From positions 1-64,000 of the forward strand of contig PETN01000016.1 of the NCBI GenBank assembly GCA_002781365.1: 64,000 bases of DNA, in the 5' to 3' direction. The notes under the pieces were generated by a model. It was given only the letters and a program-made list of their open reading frames with translations. It had not been told where the DNA came from and searched no databases. This DNA is from Sulfurimonas sp. CG01_land_8_20_14_3_00_36_23. GTDB taxonomy: Bacteria > Campylobacterota > Campylobacteria > Campylobacterales > Sulfurimonadaceae. Both the position numbers and the translations under genes were made by a program. Each line of letters opens with the position of its first letter. The first letter of the stretch is position 1. This document shows positions 18,645 to 27,834 of this stretch, one piece after another.

Positions 18645-18920
18645 ATGATTCCATTTTCTGACGATGAGTTAGTAGTTCCAGTAAAAAATGTTATAGATAA
18701 AGTTCGCCCATCGTTAGCCTTAGATGGAGGAGATATTGATTTTATAACTGTTAAAAACTCAAAGGTCTATGTCCAGCTTAAAGGTGCATGCATAGGCTGC
18801 TCAAGTACTGGAAGTACACTTAAATATGGTGTAGAGAGACAACTTAGAATGTATATCCATCCTGAATTGTGTGTAGTAAATGTACCAATAGGTATGGAAA
18901 ACGATATTGATAATTTATAA
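18645..18920 (+). CDS. NifU-like C-terminal domain protein (Fe-S scaffold/carrier)
   Basis: A 91-residue NifU C-terminal (Nfu) domain protein: VRPSLALDGGDIDFI followed by the cluster-binding KGACIGCSSTGSTLKYGVERQL (CXXC). Nfu proteins carry [4Fe-4S] clusters to target enzymes. It is followed by a TPR-like gene and murE. In Helicobacter pylori a nifU-like gene, a hypothetical and murE stand together in the same order, supporting orthology. It starts at 18645 behind AAAGGA. Confidence 0.85.
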   Translation: MIPFSDDELVVPVKNVIDKVRPSLALDGGDIDFITVKNSKVYVQLKGACIGCSSTGSTLKYGVERQLRMYIHPELCVVNVPIGMENDIDNL

Positions 18921-18941
18921 TCTAGATGCGAGAGATTCAAT

Positions 18942-19529
18942 ATGGGAACAATAAGTAAATATCAAGTATTAACTAAAGCAAAAGATAGTTTTTCTAAATC
19001 AGAGTATAAAAATGCATTGGATCAATTTGCCACTGTTTTGCAAAACTATCCTAACTCAAAAGAGGCTTACAACGGAGTCATACTCTCTGAGATGGCTATG
19101 AGTGGAGAGGGTGGAGCTGAAGCTCTATTTGACTACTATGAAGTTTTAAAAGAAGAAGATAAAGAACAAGCAGATGATATTATGAGTGATATTTTGCAAA
19201 ACATGGATGGTAGCTTAGAAAAGCTGAGTGAAGTGTTTGCTGAACCTATCCGAAATAGACTAGAATTTGAAGATGGGATTCTCTATAAAGATTTTAAAAA
19301 TATTATCGAGAGTGGAGAAACATTTAAAGAGACTTTTGAGAACATTATGTTTTCAACACGTGTCATAATTACAAAAAAAGAAGATTTCATAGATTTTTTA
19401 GATAATTTGATAGAGCATGGTTTTGCAGAAATCGCACTTACATACTTAGAGAATGCACTGAGTGTTTATCCAAGTGATAAGTTGCTTAAAAAATTACTTA
19501 GACAATTAGCCAAAGGCAGAAAGAATTGA
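18942..19529 (+). CDS. TPR-like protein of the nifU-murE cluster
   Basis: A 195-residue acidic, all-helical protein without signal peptide. The N-terminus has one clear tetratricopeptide-like repeat (YKNALDQFATVLQNYPNSKEAYNGVIL) and the C-terminus a second (AEIALTYLENALSVYPSDKLLKKLL). No catalytic motif is visible. It overlaps murE by 4 bases and belongs to a conserved campylobacterotal trio, which hints at a role in cell-envelope synthesis, but nothing in the sequence proves it. Confidence 0.72.
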   Translation: MGTISKYQVLTKAKDSFSKSEYKNALDQFATVLQNYPNSKEAYNGVILSEMAMSGEGGAEALFDYYEVLKEEDKEQADDIMSDILQNMDGSLEKLSEVFAEPIRNRLEFEDGILYKDFKNIIESGETFKETFENIMFSTRVIITKKEDFIDFLDNLIEHGFAEIALTYLENALSVYPSDKLLKKLLRQLAKGRKN

Positions 19530-20818
19530 AAATAGAGTTACCTGGTCAAGATTATTTATATGTCAGTGAAAACTCAGAAGATTGTGACAAAAACACAGCA
19601 TTTGTTTTAACAGCACAAAATGAAAAGTACCTTCAGAATGCAAAAGATAATGGGGCACACTCTATTATCAAAGCAGCAGATATAGCAGAACTCTTTGGTG
19701 TCAATCAGATAAAAATAGTTGGAATAACGGGTACAAATGGGAAAACTACAACTGCAAGTGCAATCTACTCTTTTTTGTTGGACTTAGGCTATAAAGTTGC
19801 TATGCAAGGAACGCGTGGACTTTTTATGAACGATGATGTTGTCGAAGGGAAGACTTTAACAACTCCTTCGGTATTAAATATTTACAAACACATCTATCAA
19901 GCGGTTGAGGCAGGATGTGAATTTTTCATCATGGAAGTGAGTTCTCACGCCATTGTGCAACAGAGGATTGAGGGTCTTAGTTTTGAGTTGAAAATATTAA
20001 CAAATATAACGCAAGACCATCTTGATTATCATAAAACACTCGGTGAATACACCTCTGTAAAAAATAGTTTTTTTCAAGATACAGGTAAAAAGTTAATCAA
20101 TAAAGATGAACCAAAAGCATCCTTTAATATAAAAAATACTTTTACTTACGGTATAGAAAACCCAGCGACATATAAACTCATTGCCTACTCTTTAAATGAT
20201 GCTTCAAGTGGAATTATTCAACATTTTCAGGAGATAGTTCCATTTACTGCTTCTCTTCATGGATTTTTTAATCTTTATAATCTTATGGCTGCAATAGGTG
20301 CAGTACATATCCTGACTAGCAAAAAATTAGAAGCTGTTGCCGAGGTTGTAGATAACTTTGCAGGTGTAAGCGGGAGAATGGAACAAGTTTGTGAATCTCC
20401 AAATGTTATTGTCGATTTTGCTCATACACCCGATGGAATGCAACAAGTTCTCAATGCCTTAAAAGAGAAAGAGTTACTTGTAGTCTTTGGTGCAGGCGGG
20501 GATAGAGATAGAGTCAAAAGACCATTGATGGGAAAAATCGCGGCTACGCTTGCTACAAAAATCTATATTACAAGTGACAACCCAAGAAATGAAGACCCAC
20601 AACTAATCGTGGAAGATATTTTGAGTGGAATAGAAGATAGAACAAATGTGAAAGTTGAGTTAAATAGAAAAAAAGCGATTCAGATGGCACTAGAAGATCA
20701 AAAAGAGGATGAAGTTGTTGTTATTTTAGGCAAAGGTGATGAAGCGTACCAAATTATCTATGACCAAAAGTTCCCTTTCGATGATAGAGAAGTTGTAAGA
20801 GAACTTTTAAAGATATAG
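19526..20818 (+). CDS. murE: UDP-MurNAc-tripeptide synthetase (meso-DAP adding)
   Basis: A 430-residue Mur ligase that adds meso-diaminopimelate to UDP-MurNAc-L-Ala-D-Glu in the cytoplasm. The ATP loop is GITGTNGKTTTAS; the central domain has ITQDHLDYH with the metal-binding region, and HGFFNLYNLMAAIGA; the C-terminal domain has VDFAHTPDGM. The TSDNPRNEDP contains the DNPR signature that selects diaminopimelate over lysine. It is shorter than E. coli MurE because the N-terminal domain is reduced, as in Helicobacter. The start codon is TTG inside the stop of the preceding gene (TTGA). Confidence 0.93.
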   Translation: MKIELPGQDYLYVSENSEDCDKNTAFVLTAQNEKYLQNAKDNGAHSIIKAADIAELFGVNQIKIVGITGTNGKTTTASAIYSFLLDLGYKVAMQGTRGLFMNDDVVEGKTLTTPSVLNIYKHIYQAVEAGCEFFIMEVSSHAIVQQRIEGLSFELKILTNITQDHLDYHKTLGEYTSVKNSFFQDTGKKLINKDEPKASFNIKNTFTYGIENPATYKLIAYSLNDASSGIIQHFQEIVPFTASLHGFFNLYNLMAAIGAVHILTSKKLEAVAEVVDNFAGVSGRMEQVCESPNVIVDFAHTPDGMQQVLNALKEKELLVVFGAGGDRDRVKRPLMGKIAATLATKIYITSDNPRNEDPQLIVEDILSGIEDRTNVKVELNRKKAIQMALEDQKEDEVVVILGKGDEAYQIIYDQKFPFDDREVVRELLKI

Positions 20819-20834
20819 TCTCTTTTTTGAGGCT

Positions 20835-21461
20835 CTAAAATCTTAGGTTAAAGCCAATAAAAGCAATGTTTGTATTGGATGATAGTCTATTTTGGAGTGT
20901 GTCTGTCTTATCACTCTTCTCATAAGAGAGGGATTGAAACTCATAAGCAATTTCAATATCAAAGTGTTCATTGAGTGGAATAAAAGTCCCGAGACCAAAA
21001 TTATAAGAACTAAAGTGCAGACTATTGACGGGTTGAGGGATAGTATCTCCATTAACAACACCATGCACATCTAAAAATCCAGCTCCATATCCAAACTTAA
21101 AAAATGGAAGCATAAATAGGTCGAAATCAAAGGCTTTTACCAGTTCAACATTTAGAGCATATTTGTTTCCATCTGGTTGTGTATTAGTTGAAAATGTCGT
21201 TGACTTATTATTTATATAATCTAAAGAGAATTCAATGGCATAAGCAGTTCTTTCTCCATAGCCAATTTTAAATCTTCCCATCTCTGAGTTCGTACCATCT
21301 CCTGAAGTTGAATCAGCAAAGGATTCATTGAAATAACCAACATCAGCTCCAATATATATTTTTGCTTCCGAATATAAAGATGTAATAAGTAATAAAAACA
21401 GAATAATTATTTTAGGTAAAGCGTTCAAAGTTTGGTCGTTATTTGCTTCGTATTGTCTCAC
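20835..21461 (-). CDS. Predicted outer-membrane beta-barrel protein
   Basis: A 208-residue protein. A hydrophobic segment at about 15-33 (ALPKIIILFLLLITSLYSEA) can act as signal peptide, which suggests the true start may be a little downstream of MRQYEANND. The mature part has alternating strands (KIYIGADVGYFNES, TAYAIEFSLDYIN, FFKFGYGAGFLD, IEIAYEFQSLSYE) and ends in FIGFNLRF, with the terminal Phe recognised by the BAM machinery. An OmpW/OmpX-like small barrel is likely; its role is unknown. It converges with murE. Confidence 0.7.
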   Translation of the reverse strand: MRQYEANNDQTLNALPKIIILFLLLITSLYSEAKIYIGADVGYFNESFADSTSGDGTNSEMGRFKIGYGERTAYAIEFSLDYINNKSTTFSTNTQPDGNKYALNVELVKAFDFDLFMLPFFKFGYGAGFLDVHGVVNGDTIPQPVNSLHFSSYNFGLGTFIPLNEHFDIEIAYEFQSLSYEKSDKTDTLQNRLSSNTNIAFIGFNLRF

Positions 21462-21575
21462 TTTTAGTTTCCTTGTCTCATAGTAAAATTAGTGGGAATT
21501 ATATCTAAAAAGTTAAGAAGAAGCTTAAAGCTGAGAACTTATTTACAGGAGTTAGAGTTTGTAGTTATATTTTGC
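21462..21575. other. Short intergenic gap
   Basis: 114 bases between the divergent barrel and ferredoxin-like genes. AT-rich, no gene; it holds the ferredoxin promoter on the right. Confidence 0.4.
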
Positions 21576-21581
21576 TATAAT
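21576..21581 (+). promoter_or_regulatory. Predicted -10 box before the ferredoxin-like gene
   Basis: TATAAT, 29 bases before the ATG at 21610, preceded by T-rich DNA; no clear -35. It probably drives the downstream run of genes towards tkt. Confidence 0.5.
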
Positions 21582-21609
21582 TTCATTAAAAAATTCAAGG
21601 ATAATTTTT

Positions 21610-21984
21610 ATGGGAATCCCTCAACCATCGTTTTATATATTTAAGTGTGAGCAGTCATCTCCTCCTGGCATGCCAAAACCATCATGTGTAACAGCACAAA
21701 CGCAGGACCTTTTTCAATATTTAGCACAAAGTTTAATGAAAGAGGGCATCATGGGAACGGTTCAACCTATCCGTACCTCATGTATGAATCGCTGTAATGC
21801 TGGTCCAATTATACTCGTAGAGCCAGGTCACACGATGTATGTTAGGCTTACAAAAGAGAAAATTGACCGTATAATTACGGAGCATATTATCGGTGGAAAT
21901 GTTGTTGAAGAGTATGTAATTGATTCTGAGTTGTGGGATGCGCCAATAACTCCAGCTGATATGAAAAAGCAGATGGGAAGATAA
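21610..21984 (+). CDS. Thioredoxin-fold [2Fe-2S] ferredoxin-like protein
   Basis: A 124-residue protein of the thioredoxin-like [2Fe-2S] ferredoxin (NuoE-related) family. Four Cys in the right order can bind the cluster: KCEQ and PSC near the N-terminus, then [24 protein letters not shown] strand follows, as in the Shethna-type proteins. It probably carries single electrons in the cytoplasm; the partner is unknown. It lies 10 bases before panD. Confidence 0.8.
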   Translation: MGIPQPSFYIFKCEQSSPPGMPKPSCVTAQTQDLFQYLAQSLMKEGIMGTVQPIRTSCMNRCNAGPIILVEPGHTMYVRLTKEKIDRIITEHIIGGNVVEEYVIDSELWDAPITPADMKKQMGR

Positions 21985-21994
21985 GGAATATTTG

Positions 21995-22360
21995 ATGACA
22001 ATAGAGATGCTATATAGTAAAATTCATCGTGCTACAGTGACAGATGCCAACTTGAATTATGTTGGTTCTATCACGATTGATGAAGAGTTACTAGAAGCTG
22101 CAAAGATGATAGTTGGGCAAAAAGTTGAGATTTTAAATGTAAACAACGGTGAAAGATTCTCGACCTATATCATCTTAGGTGAACGCGGTAAAAGAGACAT
22201 CTGTCTTAATGGTGCTGCGGCTAGAAAAGTGCATAAAGGTGACAAAGTTATTATTGTTGCTTATGCGACTTATGATGAAAAAGAGCTTGAGACCTATAAG
22301 CCAAAAGTTGTCATTTTAGATGATGATAACAATATCGACTCAGTGGCTGAGAAGATCTAA
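21995..22360 (+). CDS. panD: Aspartate 1-decarboxylase
   Basis: A 121-residue pyruvoyl enzyme that makes beta-alanine from aspartate for pantothenate and CoA. It is made as a proenzyme and self-cleaves at the Gly-Ser of YVGSITID, about residue 25. [17 protein letters not shown] and [17 protein letters not shown] are the family signatures. I prefer ATG 21995 over TTG 21992, because AAGG at 21983-21986 is then at better spacing. panC, the enzyme that uses its product, is in the same window at 55.4 kb but not in the same operon. Confidence 0.93.
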   Translation: MTIEMLYSKIHRATVTDANLNYVGSITIDEELLEAAKMIVGQKVEILNVNNGERFSTYIILGERGKRDICLNGAAARKVHKGDKVIIVAYATYDEKELETYKPKVVILDDDNNIDSVAEKI

Positions 22361-22362
22361 TC

Positions 22363-22671
22363 ATGTTCTCTAAACTTGGCGATATGAACAAAATGTTTGA
22401 GGGAATGCAAGAGAATGCAAAAAAACTTCAAGCAGAGTTAGAGTCAAAAGTTTTCAGTGTAAAAAGTGGTGGTGGTCTTCTTGAAGTAAGTATGAATGGT
22501 AAAAGCGAAGTGGTTGATTTATCTATCGATGACTCTCTTATGTCCGATAAGCAAATGCTTCAGATTCTACTTATTGGTGCGATCAATGATGTCAATAAAA
22601 TGGTTCAGCATAACCAACAAAACAGTGCCATGGGTATGCTAGGCGACATGAATCTATCAGGGATAAAATAA
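22363..22671 (+). CDS. YbaB/EbfC nucleoid-associated protein
   Basis: A 102-residue protein of the YbaB/EbfC family: FEGMQENAKKLQAELESKVF, then GGGLLEVSMNGKSEVVDLSID. These small dimeric proteins bind DNA and are often next to recombination genes, but here it stands between panD (2-base gap) and a PDZ gene, an order shared with Helicobacter pylori. It ends exactly one base before the GTG of the next gene. Confidence 0.88.
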   Translation: MFSKLGDMNKMFEGMQENAKKLQAELESKVFSVKSGGGLLEVSMNGKSEVVDLSIDDSLMSDKQMLQILLIGAINDVNKMVQHNQQNSAMGMLGDMNLSGIK

Positions 22672-23655
22672 GTGTTAAGAGTACTCTTGACACTTGCTTT
22701 TGTACTCCTTACGCTTCAAGCTTCATGCAGGGGTGGATATAATTCTTGCAAACAAAAAATTATTGACTCCAACTCCATAGTAGACCAAACCCTTCAAATT
22801 CCCGTAGGTTCAAATAAAAGGCTTGTTTTTTCCCTTTCAGTTCCACATGCCAAGATACTCAAATCTGACCCCTTCTTAGGACTCTACTTGATAGAAGATA
22901 AAAAAGGTTTTAAATATCCATTTAGAATCAACAATAATCTCTCTTTAGGCAAAGCGGCTGTGGATAAAACGATGGCAATAGAAGGAAAGATTCTTAAAAA
23001 GCAGGTTGGGCTCAACAGTTTTGCTACTTTTAGTGAACCACTCAGTGTTCCTGCGCTGCTAACCAATAGTTGCTGTGCAATTGAAGGAATAGTGACAGGA
23101 AGAGGAATCATAGAAAAAGAGTATATTCAAAGATTTTTACAAACAGATGATACAAGATATGCTGATATTGGGATTCGTGTAATAGATGAAAAGAAGCGAG
23201 TTGTTGTCTCTTCTATAGACCCTTTTATGAGTAAGAACCCATTTAAAAAGGGTGATTGCATTTTAGAGCTTGATGGCAAGCGAGTGATGGGGAGTGCTGC
23301 ATTGATGAGAGAGATACTCTTTGCAAAAATCGGTTCATGTCACAAAGTAAAAATAAAACGAGGCACGCAAACTTTAACCATCACGGTAGTGAGTAAAAAA
23401 AGACATAGTGGCGGCTACAAAAGCGATACCTATCTGGAACAATACGGCTGGACGTTTGACAAAGATTTGAGAATCATAAAAATTGCAAAAGAGAGCAAAA
23501 AGTATGGGCTTAACCTTGGGGACAGATTGATTCAAGTAAATGGGGAAAAAGTAAAAAACCAAGAAGATATAGCAAAAAATATTTCAAATTTTAAAGATTA
23601 TGCCTCTTTACTCTTTGAGAGAGATCATTTTCAGTTTTTTGTGAATGTTAATTAG
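22672..23655 (+). CDS. Exported protein with two PDZ-like domains
   Basis: A 327-residue protein with a GTG start directly after the ybaB stop. A signal peptide (LRVLLTLAFVLLTLQAS, with SCRG after it) could be cut by signal peptidase I or, less convincingly, II. The middle holds a PDZ domain (about 165-245: IGIRVIDEKKRVVVSSID, KGDCILELDGKRVMG) and the end a second, shorter one (GLNLGDRLIQVNGEKVKN). No protease triad is present, so it is a binding or scaffold protein of the periplasm. The same gene follows panD-ybaB in Helicobacter. Confidence 0.78.
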   Translation: MLRVLLTLAFVLLTLQASCRGGYNSCKQKIIDSNSIVDQTLQIPVGSNKRLVFSLSVPHAKILKSDPFLGLYLIEDKKGFKYPFRINNNLSLGKAAVDKTMAIEGKILKKQVGLNSFATFSEPLSVPALLTNSCCAIEGIVTGRGIIEKEYIQRFLQTDDTRYADIGIRVIDEKKRVVVSSIDPFMSKNPFKKGDCILELDGKRVMGSAALMREILFAKIGSCHKVKIKRGTQTLTITVVSKKRHSGGYKSDTYLEQYGWTFDKDLRIIKIAKESKKYGLNLGDRLIQVNGEKVKNQEDIAKNISNFKDYASLLFERDHFQFFVNVN

Positions 23656-23667
23656 ATAAAATCCCAC

Positions 23668-24531
23668 ATGCAAAACTTTGAAATTTTTTTAATAAAAAAC
23701 TTACCAATATCAAAAAGTATTCACCCTACTTATGAAGATGCACTTCAGAATATGCTTGTAGCAGGTGGGAAGAGATTTCGTCCCGCACTTTTGCTTGGTG
23801 TGGTTAATACTTATAACCCACTTTTAGAAGAGGGAGCCATGCATGCGGCATACGCAATCGAGTTACTGCATACTTATTCTCTGATTCATGATGACTTGCC
23901 AGCGATGGACAACTCTCCACTGCGCCGTGGGAACCCAACTCTTCATGTTGTTTATGACGAAGTGACGGCAATACTTGTGGGAGACGCGCTTAATACATAC
24001 GCTTTTGAAGTCTTAAGTAATGCCCCTTTTTCAGACTATACAAGAGTGCAACTTATCAAAGAATTAGCAAGTAATGGCGGGCTAAATGGTATGGTTCTTG
24101 GGCAGGCAATGGATTGTTATTTTGAGAATAAACCTCTCAATATAGAGGAAATAAAGCTACTCCATACAAACAAGACTGCAAAACTTATAGCCGCTTCCCT
24201 TAAAATGGGTGCTATTATTGTTGGTAAAGAAGATTTAGGTGAGAAACTTTATGATTTTGGCATAAAACTGGGTCTTTTATTTCAAATACAAGATGATATT
24301 TTAGATGTGACACAAAGTTCAGAGGAAGCAGGAAAACTAACAAACAATGATGAAGAGAAAAATAGTTTTGTAACTATATTAGGTTTAGAAAAAGCACTAA
24401 GCGAAGCGAATATTTTGGCAGATGCGCTTTTAGAAGAGATGAATGGCTTTGATGAGAGTTTAAAAAATGAACTCTCTAGCCTTCTTGTAAAATATATCAA
24501 CAGACACAAACTAGAAGAGACGCTTGTATAG
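23668..24531 (+). CDS. ispA: Polyprenyl (farnesyl/geranyl) diphosphate synthase
   Basis: A 287-residue trans-prenyltransferase. The first Asp-rich motif is DDLPAMDNSPLRRG and the second DDILD, which bind the magnesium-diphosphate of substrates; GGKRFRPALLL is the N-terminal signature. The extra two residues in the first motif (DDXXXXD) are the bacterial FPP synthase type. It should make farnesyl diphosphate for quinones and undecaprenyl phosphate. The ATG lies inside a near copy of the recurrent word (CCCACATGCAAAA) and has no clear ribosome site, so translation may depend on the upstream gene, whose stop is 12 bases away. Confidence 0.9.
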   Translation: MQNFEIFLIKNLPISKSIHPTYEDALQNMLVAGGKRFRPALLLGVVNTYNPLLEEGAMHAAYAIELLHTYSLIHDDLPAMDNSPLRRGNPTLHVVYDEVTAILVGDALNTYAFEVLSNAPFSDYTRVQLIKELASNGGLNGMVLGQAMDCYFENKPLNIEEIKLLHTNKTAKLIAASLKMGAIIVGKEDLGEKLYDFGIKLGLLFQIQDDILDVTQSSEEAGKLTNNDEEKNSFVTILGLEKALSEANILADALLEEMNGFDESLKNELSSLLVKYINRHKLEETLV

Positions 24532-24568
24532 CGACTCTCTTTAGAAAACTAAAACAAGGTAAGAAAGT

Positions 24569-26488
24569 ATGAGCAATGTAATGCGTCAAAAAATGGCAAA
24601 CACAATCAGGTTTTTAGCAGCAGATATGGTGCAAGCGGCAAACTCAGGACATCCAGGTGCCCCAATGGGACTCGCAGACATCGCTGTAGTTTTAAGTGAA
24701 CATCTCAATCATAATCCGAAAAATCCATCATGGCTCAACCGTGACAGATTGGTTTTTTCAGGCGGTCACGCAACGGGACTTATCTATGCACTCTACTATC
24801 TTTGGGGGTATGGGCTAGAAGTAGAAGATTTAAAAAACTTTCGTCAACTTGATTCAAAAACTCCAGGACATCCAGAGTTTGGACACACTGCAGGGATTGA
24901 GATTACAACAGGACCACTTGGTCAGGGAATCGCAAACGCTGTTGGTTTCTCTATGGCTTCAAAATTTGTAGGTGCGCAGGTTAACTCTGAAACTGCTGAA
25001 CTTATTGACCACAATGTTTACTGTCTTTGTGGTGATGGCGATTTGGAAGAGGGTATCTCTTATGAAGCTTGCTCTATCGCTGGACACAATAAACTTGATA
25101 ACTTAATCCTCATCTATGACTCAAATCGTATAACTATAGAGGGCTCAACAGATTTAAGTATCTCTGAAAATATTCGCATGCGATTTGAGTCTCAAGCTTG
25201 GGATGTTTTAGAGTGTGACGGACATGACTTTGATGCAATTGACGCAGCACTTACAACTGCAAAAACGAACAAAAAACCAACACTTATTATTGCAAATACA
25301 GTGATAGCAAAAGGTGCAGGAAAACTTGAAGGTTCCCATCATGCACATGGTGCTCCTCTTGGTGCAGAGATAATCGCAGAGGCAAAGTTGGCATGTGGAT
25401 TTGATGCCAATAAGAGTTTTCAAGTGGATGAAGATGTGATGATTCGCTTTAGATGTGCAATTGAAAAAGGTGATTTTTTAGAGCGTGAGTGGATTCATAG
25501 ACAAAAAACAGTTCCACTTATGGAGCAAAATGAAGCGCTTATAGCTTTAGAAAACCATGACTTTTCTCGTATTGAGTATCCAACTTTTGATAAAGCAGAT
25601 GCAACAAGAAATACAAATGGAAAGATTATGAATGCAATCGCGAGAGCTGTTCCAAGCTTTTTAGGTGGTTCAGCAGATTTAAGCCCATCCAATAAAACAA
25701 ACCTAGAAAATATGGGTGTTTATCCAAAGGGAAGAAATATCTACTTTGGTATCCGTGAACATGCAATGGCTTCTATCACAAATGCTATAGCGCTTTATGG
25801 ACCACTTTTGCCTTTTAGTGCAACTTTCTTTGTATTCTCAGACTACCTAAAGCCAGCTGCTAGAATTGCCGCACTTACAGGGATTCAACAGTTTTTTATC
25901 TGGACGCATGATAGTATCGGTGTAGGTGAAGATGGACCGACACACCAACCTATTGAACATCTTTCTCAGTTCCGTTCACTTCCAAACTTTTATGTTTGGA
26001 GACCTGCAGATGGAGCAGAAAATGTTGAAGCTTGGAAAACTGCGTTGACGATGCGTAAATCACCATCCGCATTTGTATGTTCAAGACAAAATCTAGCACT
26101 ACTTCCACATGCCAAAAAAGGGAGTGCAAGCCAAGGTGGGTACTTGCTTGCAAGTGATGAGGCTGCAACTATCACTTTGATGGCTTCGGGAAGTGAAGTA
26201 GAACTTGCTCTTAAAGTGAAAGAGGCATTGAGTGCAAAAGGTGAAAAAGTAAATGTGGTTTCAGTTCCGTGTTATGACCTTTTCATTGAGCAAGAGGAGT
26301 CATATATCGACTCTATCATCAAACCTGAGACGAAAAAAGTTGCTATAGAAGCTGCGAGAGGTTTAGAGTGGTATAAACTAGCAGACAGAGTAATAGGAAT
26401 GGATAGTTTTGGAGCATCCGCACCAGCTGAGGAGCTTTTTGATAAGTTTGGTTTTACAGTAGAAAATATTTTACAAAAAATCAAATAA
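24569..26488 (+). CDS. tkt: Transketolase
   Basis: A 639-residue thiamine diphosphate enzyme of the pentose phosphate pathway. The TPP motif is CGDGDLEEGISYEA; the pyrimidine domain has ADLSPSNKTN and FGIREHAM, then GEDGPTHQPIEHL. It transfers two-carbon units between ketose and aldose phosphates, linking sugar phosphates and, in autotrophs, anabolic carbon. The start has AAGG 7 bases upstream. Copies of the recurrent word at 25388 and 26103 are read as LACG and PHAK. Confidence 0.95.
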   Translation: MSNVMRQKMANTIRFLAADMVQAANSGHPGAPMGLADIAVVLSEHLNHNPKNPSWLNRDRLVFSGGHATGLIYALYYLWGYGLEVEDLKNFRQLDSKTPGHPEFGHTAGIEITTGPLGQGIANAVGFSMASKFVGAQVNSETAELIDHNVYCLCGDGDLEEGISYEACSIAGHNKLDNLILIYDSNRITIEGSTDLSISENIRMRFESQAWDVLECDGHDFDAIDAALTTAKTNKKPTLIIANTVIAKGAGKLEGSHHAHGAPLGAEIIAEAKLACGFDANKSFQVDEDVMIRFRCAIEKGDFLEREWIHRQKTVPLMEQNEALIALENHDFSRIEYPTFDKADATRNTNGKIMNAIARAVPSFLGGSADLSPSNKTNLENMGVYPKGRNIYFGIREHAMASITNAIALYGPLLPFSATFFVFSDYLKPAARIAALTGIQQFFIWTHDSIGVGEDGPTHQPIEHLSQFRSLPNFYVWRPADGAENVEAWKTALTMRKSPSAFVCSRQNLALLPHAKKGSASQGGYLLASDEAATITLMASGSEVELALKVKEALSAKGEKVNVVSVPCYDLFIEQEESYIDSIIKPETKKVAIEAARGLEWYKLADRVIGMDSFGASAPAEELFDKFGFTVENILQKIK

Positions 26489-26507
26489 CTATAAAAAAAG
26501 AGGTTAA

Positions 26508-26828
26508 ATGCAAAAAGTTGAAGAAATAGAGACTCTTATCACTACGAAGCCAGCGGTAATGCTCTATTTCTCAGCTCCGACATGTAATGTCTGCCATGCG
26601 TTAAAACCTAAACTTTTAGAAGCTATAGATGAAAATTTTCCAGCGGTTGAGATTGTGAGCATTGACACCTCAGTAGAGCAAAAGTTAGCGGCATACTTTA
26701 ATGTTTTCGCTATCCCTACAGTTTTAGTCTATCTTGATGGGAAAGAGTTTTTAAGAAAATCCCGTCACATGAGTGTCGGAGATGTAACAGAGTCGATTAG
26801 ACGACCTTATAACATGATGATGTCCTAA
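26508..26828 (+). CDS. Thioredoxin-family protein
   Basis: A 106-residue cytoplasmic protein with the thioredoxin fold: AVMLYFSAPTCNVCHALKP holds the CXXC redox centre (CNVC in place of the usual CGPC) and VFAIPTVLVYLDGKE the cis-Pro loop. It could reduce disulfides or act as a specialised partner; the non-standard dipeptide suggests it is not the main thioredoxin. It follows tkt by 19 bases. Confidence 0.85.
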   Translation: MQKVEEIETLITTKPAVMLYFSAPTCNVCHALKPKLLEAIDENFPAVEIVSIDTSVEQKLAAYFNVFAIPTVLVYLDGKEFLRKSRHMSVGDVTESIRRPYNMMMS

Positions 26829-26836
26829 GAAATTAT

Positions 26837-26912
26837 CTCCTTGTCGCTTAACAGGATAAAGCAGTCCCCTCCTAAGGGATAGCTCGAGGTTCGAGTCCTC
26901 GCAGGGAGACCA
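26837..26912 (+). tRNA. tRNA-Arg (anticodon CCT)
   Basis: A 76-base cloverleaf. Acceptor CTCCTTG pairs with CAGGGAG; the anticodon loop is CTCCTAA (CCT); the T arm is GAGG-TTCGAGT-CCTC; CCA is encoded. It reads the rare AGG codon. It lies between the thioredoxin-like gene and the stop of the opposing permease gene, one base away. Confidence 0.93.
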
Positions 26913-26913
26913 A

Positions 26914-27822
26914 TTATAAAAAGCTAAGCACCCAAACTCCTGCAAATACAAAACCTAAAAAGAGAATAGATGAGATAAAAACCAAGCCTGTTACAACCTT
27001 TGGCAAGCAATTGTAGAGCGAAGCTATATTGACATTTGCAACAGCAAGAGGCATCATAAGTTCTATAAATATGACTCCTTTGAGCATCTTCTCAAGTTCA
27101 ATATTGTAAAGAATAAAAAATGCTATGGCTGGTAGGAGGATAAACTTTATGCTCATCACCCAGAGTGTTAACGCTTTACTTAGTTCCCTTATTTTTGAGC
27201 CATAGAGATAAATTCCAAACAAAAATAACTGCATTGTCATAGAAGCATACGCTCCCATCATGAGCATGTCTAGTATGATTTTTGATGGTTCATAATGGTT
27301 GATACTTAGAATTATTGCAAAGATTGCTGCCCATAAGATTGGGAGTTTGATTATATTTTTGAGTGAAGTTTTAACATCAAAACTTCCTCGAGAGTAGTAA
27401 AAAACTCCAAAGGTATAGACTAAAAAAACTGTTGCAAGATTGACAACTGTGGTGTAAGGTATAGACTCTTCACCAAAAATGGCAATATTTAAAGGAATTC
27501 CCAAGTTCCCAGTATTGCCAATAATAGCGGCAACCGTTGCCACAGAGTACTCTTTTTTATCGGTGAAAAGTTTCTTTGCAACGAGAGCAGAGATAAGAAG
27601 TACAATGAGAACAATTGCCAAATATATACTTGGCGTATAGAGCAGAGTCATATCAATTGGGTGAATTAAAAGTCCCCAAAATGTTAGAAAAACTTGTAAA
27701 AAATAGACATTGATTAGAGTAATGGTTCTATCATCAATCTGCTCTTTAAAACTCATTTTTGCAACGAAGCCTAGAAGAATAAAAATATAGACGCTTATCA
27801 CTGAAAAAATGATGGAAGTCAT
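26914..27822 (-). CDS. AEC-family permease (auxin efflux carrier-like)
   Basis: A 302-residue inner-membrane protein with about ten membrane helices. The helix-breaking IIGNTGNLGIPLNIAIFG in the middle is the diagnostic core of AEC transporters, and the end VANVNIASLYNCLPKVVTG is also typical. Members export or import organic anions such as malate or auxin; the substrate here is unknown. It runs convergent to tRNA-Arg and 12 bases downstream of rlmB on the same strand. Confidence 0.83.
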   Translation of the reverse strand: MTSIIFSVISVYIFILLGFVAKMSFKEQIDDRTITLINVYFLQVFLTFWGLLIHPIDMTLLYTPSIYLAIVLIVLLISALVAKKLFTDKKEYSVATVAAIIGNTGNLGIPLNIAIFGEESIPYTTVVNLATVFLVYTFGVFYYSRGSFDVKTSLKNIIKLPILWAAIFAIILSINHYEPSKIILDMLMMGAYASMTMQLFLFGIYLYGSKIRELSKALTLWVMSIKFILLPAIAFFILYNIELEKMLKGVIFIELMMPLAVANVNIASLYNCLPKVVTGLVFISSILFLGFVFAGVWVLSFL

Positions 27823-27834
27823 AAGCGGAAATTC

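Noticed and set aside
21656-21680. GGCATGCCAAAACC as another copy of the word
   Set aside because: Only the 3' half matches; it is not counted.
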